Assembly: GCF_000344685.1 (NCBI RefSeq)
Contig: NW_006920413.1
Span: forward strand, 2,650,193-2,714,192
Origin: Gloeophyllum trabeum ATCC 11539
Taxonomy: Eukaryota > Basidiomycota > Agaricomycetes > Gloeophyllales > Gloeophyllaceae
DNA: 64,000 nucleotides
Direction of reading: 5' to 3'
The position numbers and the translations under genes were made by a program. Below are positions 57,334-64,000 of this stretch, in pieces. How positions within the stretch are numbered: position 1 is the first letter of the stretch; the number at the start of each line of letters is the position of its first letter. The notes under the pieces are model-generated. The model had not been told where the DNA came from and ran no database searches. It was given only the letters and a program-made list of their open reading frames with translations.

Positions 57334-58055
57334 CAGTCGACTCTGTCTTAACCCATAACGGGTCGTGGAACCCGAAAGTTATGGGTTTTTGCAGACTATG
57401 GGTTACCAGAACGTGTAACATTGTGTGACTACCTAGTAAGCGTGACACACAGCCTATCCCGTATAGGCCAGACGTCGTTTACACTGGGTACATCACCCAT
57501 ATTGAGCATGCACAAAACTTTGAAAATAACTGGTCAAAGGTCAAATTTTTTTCATGATTGTCCATTGCACAGTCACTGAAACGAATTAGAATAATACTAC
57601 TTTTGAGTGCGCAAAAATCTGATTGTGACACGGGATATGATCTTTGTTCAGCACTGTTCATTGAACTTCCATTTGTTTTGCAAGGCAACACTATGAACAA
57701 AATTTGACCTTTGTCCAGTTCCTTTCACACTTTCTCAGTGGCTCAATATGGGTATTGTACCCAGTGTTATGACAACGTTTAGATACCGAATCTTGAGTCT
57801 GGCATGGGTTATCTTTTGAAATACCACGAGAACCAAAAATTAAGGGTCCAGATGGTTTAGGTTCTCGTGGGAAGGAGACCTGTACCTTCCTAATATAGGT
57901 TGTTTTATGGGTTATGACCCTCCAAAAAGCTATGGGTTATGGGATACGGCAGACTTATGGGTTTTTACTATCTACCATGTTGGTGGAAGCCAAAAACCTA
58001 TGGGTTATTACAGGTTATGGGTTATGACAGGTATGGGTTAAGACAGAGTCGACTG
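57334..58055. mobile_element. MITE, family C (TA target duplication, pogo-like ends)
   Basis: 722 bp bounded by perfect terminal inverted repeats of at least 24 bp starting CAGTCGACTCTGTCTTAACC, with TA on both sides (57332-57333 and 58056-58057). CAGTCGACTC-type ends are typical of pogo/Fot1-related elements. The interior holds at least eight TATGGGTT(A/T) motifs. No transposase frame is present, so it would need help from an autonomous relative. Confidence 0.85.
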
Positions 58056-60130
58056 TATAAGAAAAACGACGACGCCTACTTACATAAGTGCGAGTTTCCT
58101 TTGGTTGACGTCACGCCGCCTTTTGAACGATGCGGAGTTCGAAAGGAGGCCCCGCCTTCTCTTCCTCTGACCGCCACCATCAATGCTTTGCTCTGTGTAT
58201 TCGATGCTGTATGTACAGGTGCGAATTCTGTGTCGTTTCCAGAAACCACTCGAGTGTGCTAATTATCATTCTCGGGCCTCTGCGCGGTGCGCGTGAGTTG
58301 CCCCTATTCGCGTTGGTTAGCCCCTATTTGCGTCGGTCAGCCCGAATTCGTGCGTCTGGCCGCGCTCGTCCCTCGCGCGCTCTTTCATGCGCGAGAGATA
58401 AGTTGCCGCCCATCGAGTTGCTTTCGTGACTGACCCAGAGGATTGCGTCCAGTGATCCGGGCATGTTGCAGAAGCATACATCGAACGGTTCGTCGTCATT
58501 GCCTTCTGTCCAGTCCTCTCTTCTGATTTACATGCTCAGAGGTTCCACTATGGCACCTGTCCCGCAAACTGGGTTGTGTACTGTATGGGCAGCGCACGAC
58601 ATTGACGGAAGGCGGGTCAAAGTATGTATATTCTAGTATTGTATTGTACAATAGGATATTATGTATATATGCTGTTTTCGCAATAATGATTTTTAAATCT
58701 CTGAGTGAAAGGAATCCTTAAGGAGGGGAATGGATGTCAATGCATCCTGTACATTTAGATACGGAGAACCTGTCAAATGACGGGCTGAGAATGATTTTTC
58801 CATCATACATTGCCAGTCAGTGTATGGCTACATTACTCATTTGCCGTTCATTAAGATATGCAAATGGACGGGAAAGGAAGGCATTGATGTCGGTTTTCAC
58901 TGGGGATGAGTGCCGCGCCCGGTTGGATTTCGGCTTTCGGGTTCGAGCTTGCGAGCTTGCGCTGTGTTGCGCGTGGTCAGGGGGGACTGCCGCGGGTGAG
59001 CCCTGACTGATAAGATGATAAGAAAATCCTCTATATTTGCTGTATTTACTTGTTGTACTGGATGCGATTGCCCTTCGGGCAACCGACCGCCTGGGGCAAG
59101 CGTGCTCATCTTCCGTTTGCTAGGATTATTTCAACATGCCCATGCATTTATGGTGCGCATCGCGATTGCGGAGTAAATATAAGGGACAGCTTGAAGTCGT
59201 ACTGCGGCGTATGGCTGCCTTTTCCGTCAGCAAGACGGCAAATACTAGAACTCTCTACACTACAGCCTGAAGAGCCTGGGAAATTTCAGCTTCATTTTCG
59301 CTGTGCCAGTGGCTGAACGTCCAATACAGTAGACGATTAATATTCGTTCAGGCTGGGACCTCTGTCCATAGGTATTCCGACAACTGTGGTAGCATCTGCG
59401 GATCTCGAAACATGCAGGAAAGGAGGTGTTCCTGCGACCGGTCCCGCTCTACCAAGCCTCCACTACAGTATATATACTTACTCAGCCGTACCGGAAACGG
59501 AGTATATACCGTTCCACTTCGTCTCTTACACCCGAATTGATTGAAACCTCAAGATTATCCACTTATCCGTCCACTGGCAACACGTTGTCTTCTACTGTTG
59601 ACCTTTCTGCGTGCATTCTTTCTCAAATAAACATAAATTACGTGTTTATTTCCAGCCGACCGGCGAATAAACAAACAGCCCTGCGGTGAAAACACAGGTA
59701 CCCGTGGAGCTTGCTCAACTTGAAAGCAGAGCAACGACAATACCATCCATGTGGACTCGATTTTTTCCGCAGTCTGGGAGATCCGTACCCGGACTTCCAG
59801 GGAATCGGAAAATGCTGTACAGTGAACCCATCCGTTGCCGGTAACTCATTGTACGGAGCTCACCTATGCATCACGCTCGTGCGATGCCTAGAGCAAGGCG
59901 TATGCCTACGCCATACCAGCTTCAGTGACAGAGGTGAGGGCACATTAAATTGCTATAAGGCTAATACGTGGCAAGACAGACCAGTGTGCATGAGTCTTTC
60001 TAGTATACTATGATAGAGTTTTCATAAGGTGAAGACATAATCGAAAGATTCATAATATCTAGGATGGTGGCAGGGACAGTTTAGTAAGACTGCAGGCAAC
60101 GAGGTACTGCGCTTACTTCTCCGAGAATAA
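58056..60130. other. Intergenic stretch, nothing recognised
   Basis: About 2 kb with only short unrelated frames. AT-rich near 58620-58720. No spliced model with a known domain was found on either strand. Confidence 0.4.
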
Positions 60131-60403
60131 TCAATACCCGGCCCTTTCAGCTCGTAATGCCGAAAGAGTCTGGCGAGCTGCCTCTTCCTTGGCTCCAGCG
60201 GAAGTACTTGCGGAGGCATGTCCGTACTCTACCCCTCTAACTGTCGACCGGGACTGTCAAGAGCTTGGAAATTGAATAGCTCATGCGTACTTACTGTAGG
60301 CAACAGCCGTCCATATTCTCGCATGAGGCGGCCCAGAAGAGGTCACCTCCCAGGATAAAATGCCAGTTTGCTGACTGCGCTGCAAGTAGTTGTTGAGCTC
60401 CAT
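60131..60403 (-). CDS. Tiny dsRNA-binding-domain (dsRBD) protein
   Basis: Two exons on the minus strand (60295-60403 and 60131-60240, a 54-nt GTAAGT...CGACAG intron) give a 72-residue protein that is almost exactly one dsRBD. It starts MELNNYLQRSQQTGILSWEV (first helix and strand), continues SGPPHARIWTAVAY (second strand), then VEYGHASASTSAGAKEEAAR and QTLSALRAERAGY (third strand and the Lys/Ala-rich second helix that contacts dsRNA). The family's KKxAK-type patch is present as AKEEAARQTL. Stand-alone dsRBD proteins are common in Agaricomycetes; their role is unknown, possibly RNA-silencing related or competing for dsRNA. An additional upstream exon cannot be ruled out. Confidence 0.7.
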
Positions 60404-62918
60404 ACGCCATTCTGTCAAAGGGCCTCAGCTTCGCGACTCGATCAAATAAATTTAATCTTACGATCGACGGATGACATTGCTAGCACGATCTACTGTCTCG
60501 GTAGCAGAGGCGACGATTCTAGAGTAAGTGATTGTGCCAGGCTAATATGGCGGATATCCCGCAAGAGCAACATACCCTGAAGCTTTTAGAGAGCCTTCCA
60601 GACGCTGTGGAATAGCTGGATCCGGTTCGTCACTCAAACAGCGGAGCCGCGAGGAATGGACCTCATTGCATTGGAAAATCAGTCCTACGCGCCCGTGAGT
60701 CAGGGCTGCATCCGGATCACGTTAAGTGTGGACTGAGAGGGAAAAGAAGCAGCACAAGGTGCACAGAGCTAAAGAGATCTTCGACGGTCAATACATTTCT
60801 GACCTACCGTAAAACACCAAGAGAGACGCTGTTGTCGCCCGGATGCTCATATCTTTCCTCTCTGGAAAGCGACTGATGCCACGGTTGACCGAGTCATCGC
60901 GCGAAAACGATGCTATGTCCGCGAAAAAGGCGGTCCGCTCAAAAGTCTGACGGTCAGTTCAAATTCCATTTTACCATACATACATATTGCCCCAGAGCCA
61001 TATATGTAGCTGTCTCTGCTAGAGGCAGGTTAGCCGAATGCGCCTTAAGAGAGGTTCGTCCCAGGACCTTCGTCTGTGCGAAAGCAGTGGGTCCCGATGA
61101 AAATAATGTGATGAACGAACTCGCGTGTTGCTGCGGTCGAGCCACGCGACAGTATTCCAGTACAGGCCGGACAAACCGGAAAAGGCGAGCTGAGTGCTCA
61201 AGGAGGTCGTCTCAGACTCTCAGAGACAAGGTTACTTGTCATAAATGGAAGCAGTGATGGTCGTCGAGTCAGATCTGCTCGGTAAGAGGTTGCTGTGAAC
61301 TGCTCCATTCAGTAGGAGCAGCTTGAACGCCGACGTAACTTCAAAGGAGTGAAACGACACGCCCAAAGAAGGAGAATAGCAGCTTCCAGACAGACGGATA
61401 CCCACCCCCAAAGCACATCAGGTGGTAGCGAGTCTCGCTTCTAGAATGGAGGCATGCCGTGGTGTGCGAGCAGCTCTGAATCTGAATCATTTGCGTTACT
61501 CAGATAACCGACACTGATGACTTGCTCACTTTCATTTCGTTACGCTCGATATCGAGCGTTTCCGCTCTGGAAACCGCGCCAGGAAAGCAGCGATGTAGAG
61601 AGATATGAAATATCAACAGTAACTGCAAGCGCTCTTCGGGCGCTTCCGCTTAGCGCCCATGTTTGTCGGCTCCGACGCAGAAGGTATCGAGAGTACTCCA
61701 GCACAGCATCGGAATATCGTAGCGCTCGCTCCTGTGTGCAACGGCGCTAGCAGGGCTACACTAGATAGCGAGTTTGAGAAAGGCACTATCCGAGTGAACC
61801 ACGTACTGCTTCCGTGGGAGATTGGGCTTTAGAAGTTGGAACTATCTGGTTGCGCCTGTCTCTGAGATGCATGCATATCTGACAACGTCAGCTTGGCAAT
61901 TTGAGAGTTGAACAAGATAGCAGACCCCAGGGCAGTCAGTGTCCACCGCACCAAATACTGAACCCGGTTTGCCAAGCATGTATTTGACCGCTCGGGATGA
62001 CATATGCTTCGCGTCGCGATGTGGGTTAGGGTTACATCACGCCAAACAGATTCAGGCGTGATACGCCCTGTTACCTCAAGAAAATTGACGTCCATGCGCC
62101 ATTTGGCACCTTTCCCGAAGGCACGGCAGCGAGACGAAGAGTCAGCGAGCGGACCCTCGCCAGCCCAAATTGCCGCCCCTCTACCCAGTTCTTCGCGCTT
62201 TTCCTTCGTGACCCTGAGACTACTAGATACGAGACAGTGACAGCTAGACTCGCGTTTGATTCCCACCCGGACGGATTATAAGGGGGAGATCCAAACTGAA
62301 TTGCTGATGCGCCTGAGGAAAGTGGGTTCCCAAGCGTTGAGAGAACCGGGCGCTAGAAATTTCAGGCTAGGAATCGCCCATTCAATACTAATCCGAGGGG
62401 CCGGGTCCTCCTGCTACGAGGGAAACATGTGTCGTCAGGGCCTCGATACCACTGATGCCAACCAGAGGGCTGAGGCATTCAACGGAACTTCGTGCACTAA
62501 CAGACAGAAACAGAGCCAAGTCTTTCTAAGAGGTGATATAAGTCCAGAGGCCCTGGTCTCAACTTTCAGGAACACTGCCAATTCTGGACCTGGCGCGCTT
62601 GAGCAAGTCGCAGTAAGTATAAGCTTCGGAACGCTCAGATTCACCTACCGCTGCAAAGCACGGCCTTGACAACCTGAGCAGTTGGCTCTAGGATAGACTG
62701 TATCTGCTCGTACTCTGGCAAACATTTGAAGCTCCTTTGTAGTGACTTGCCCCCTCCGAGGGCACGAACGTTGGAATTTATTAGGCGTAATCAGTTCGCG
62801 CTCAGGCTGGCGGCACGCTCCTGCCAGTGTCGGAGCCCAAAATCGTGGGTGTGAATTGAGTCGGAGAGTACTTTCGGACTCGCGAGAATGGATACTCGAC
62901 AGCGGATGCAAAGTACTA
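60404..62918. other. Intergenic stretch with unrecognised short frames
   Basis: The longest frames (61829-62266 minus, 145 residues; 62256-62669 plus, 137 residues) lack any motif, signal peptide or splice support. A small palindromic patch CGCTCTTCGGGCGCTTCCGC lies near 61630. I would not call a gene here. Confidence 0.4.
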
Positions 62919-63264
62919 CAGTGCCTTGTTGGTGCCTTGCATAAGAAACTGAACATCGCATTTCAGCGCGCGTTGTTTGTCCGCGCCAAATATACCCTTT
63001 TCGGATATCGGCAAATGTGCGGCAAAGACCCATCGAGAGGGAGAGTAGCTGGGCATGCCGCTGGGGGCAGAGTCTAATGATTTACAGCCCTTAGTGTAGT
63101 TGTAGAATATACATTTCATGTATTCTATGAAGCCTTTCGAGCCCTCTCGGGGCGTCTGCGAGTCCCTGCCCAGCAAATGGCCCCGCGAGAGGCCTTCCCC
63201 GAAAAGGGCATATTTGGCGCGAACAAACAACGCGCGGGGAAATGCGATGTTATGCAAGGCACTG
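62919..63264. mobile_element. MITE, family A copy 2
   Basis: 346 bp, flanked by TA (62917-62918 and 63265-63266), termini CAGTGCCTTG. The left end has an 11-bp internal duplication of the terminal motif. The GCATAA...CATCGCAT and GCGCGTTGTTTGT(C/T)CGCGCC blocks are shared with copy 1 at 36.1 kb, and both arms pair over about 80 bp. It is non-coding. Confidence 0.8.
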
Positions 63265-63271
63265 TAGTAGT

Positions 63272-63453
63272 AGTACTCCGGATTAACAGTCGATCAGGTC
63301 CTGACATCCCTTGGTCTTCAGCTCTTCAGCTTGGATCCTGAAGGGCGCACTATCCCTCTAGTGCAAAACGTTCAGCTTCCTGTCCCTGTGGTTGCGACAA
63401 CCGGCGACGGTGAGCTCCAACGTCAGAATATGGGCTTTGCTGTCCACTCCATC
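63272..63453 (+). CDS. Possible exon of an unrecognised gene
   Basis: An open stretch directly after the MITE reads SGLTVDQVLTSLGLQLFSLD, then LPVPVVATTGDG and MGFAVHSI, ending at a GTCAGT donor. A candidate acceptor (ACACGCAG) follows near 63579, with a short C-terminal tail after it. Codon use looks protein-like, but there is no start and the family is unknown. The MITE may have cut off its 5' part. Confidence 0.3.
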
Positions 63454-63609
63454 GGTCAGTCTCCATTCCTGAGGACTACATAATACATACTCGCCTGCAA
63501 ACCCGGACATGCCTCTCACATTATCTGCTGTAACCTCGGTCTCGATATCAGTTACTACTACTTTCTGACAACACGCAGCCCGCCTGCGGCCCTCTTCGGA
63601 GGCATGACT

Positions 63610-64000
63610 ACAGCTAAAGATGTGATGACACTTGCTTAAACATTCCCTCGGAAATTGGCTGTTTCTCGCCGAAGGACATCATGCTGTAGCTGCCTTTCTC
63701 TTGCGATCTGAACATGTACGTCATATCATGCCTAATCAGCAATATCTCACCTGATCTTCGCGCACGGGGGAGACAGTGTTCCAGTACAGACCGTCTCAGC
63801 TCGCCTGTGCCCGACTCTGAGGCTGGTTTAAGCTAATGAGGCGATCTGACCCCCGCACTCACGCACGTCAAAGATCACGGCGCGTATCACGACCATCAGC
63901 CATCAAGCCGTAAGGCCCGATCTACCCATGTTCCATGTCGATCAACATATATAACGCCTCAGCCTCCATGCATCCCTTGGGCTGGCCCCTTCGAGGAATT
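63610..64000. other. Window end, nothing recognised
   Basis: No gene supported. A TATATAACGCC-like motif near 63948 could be a TATA box of a gene beyond the window. Confidence 0.35.

Noticed and set aside
61829..62669. Two frames of 137-145 residues on opposite strands
   Set aside because: No recognisable motif or signal, and neither has splice partners; kept only as an uncertain note.

Overview
The window reads as nuclear DNA of a filamentous basidiomycete, most likely a wood-decay or mushroom-forming Agaricomycete. Genes are split by very short introns (about 50-60 nt, GT-AG with CTNA-like branch sites). Several families typical of Agaricomycetes are present: TKL-type kinases, F-box/LRR proteins, a DUF4470-MYND protein and a 7TM receptor. 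No bacterial-type operons, rRNA or CRISPR arrays are visible. Gene models were spliced by hand from the sequence. Exon joins are firm where a protein family guided them and tentative elsewhere.

Layout. 1-3.1 kb: a 5'-truncated kinase-like gene with a degenerate DFG motif, followed in the same orientation by an intact kinase domain; the two can be spliced in frame. 3.2-4.6 kb: an aldo-keto reductase. 6.2-9.6 kb: a secreted TNT-domain NADase, an unresolved hydrophobic gene and a nicotinamide riboside kinase. 9.8-16.1 kb: an MMTAG2-like RS-tail protein, a soluble fumarate reductase fused to cytochrome b5, and a membrane dipeptidase. 16.5-19.8 kb: two unrelated F-box/LRR-type genes, one ending in a CaaX-like box. 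20-26.5 kb: a gene-poor, repeat-rich block with an LTR-like element, a 339-bp tandem duplication and other transposon debris. 26.5-27.8 kb: a pseudogene copy of the second F-box gene. 28.6-29.8 kb: a DUF218 membrane protein.

31-38.7 kb: the most distinctive locus. It holds three same-strand paralogues, each made of six tandem repeats of about 57 residues (GIGGYDL / FDYD.SGKLDH / YRPGTGT.WIL), predicted to be beta-propeller-like. Two decayed relics of the same repeat lie between the first and second gene. 39-45.2 kb: a secreted alpha/alpha-barrel-like protein, a probably mitochondrial short-chain dehydrogenase and a small secreted protein. 46.6-47.8 kb: an assembly gap flanked by two identical 444-bp sequences. 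48.2-52.7 kb: a 1,210-residue DUF4470-MYND protein whose first intron carries a TA-flanked MITE. 54-55.9 kb: a GPCR-like 7TM gene with 7-nt and 16-nt microexons and a one-base frameshift. 56.4-64 kb: mostly non-coding, with several inverted-repeat elements and a tiny dsRNA-binding-domain gene that no long ORF reveals.

Possible functional links are inference. The NADase and the NR kinase sit at opposite ends of NAD turnover. The fumarate reductase and dipeptidase look like ordinary housekeeping neighbours. The tandem six-repeat genes and kinase/F-box copies fit the lineage-specific expansions common in these fungi.
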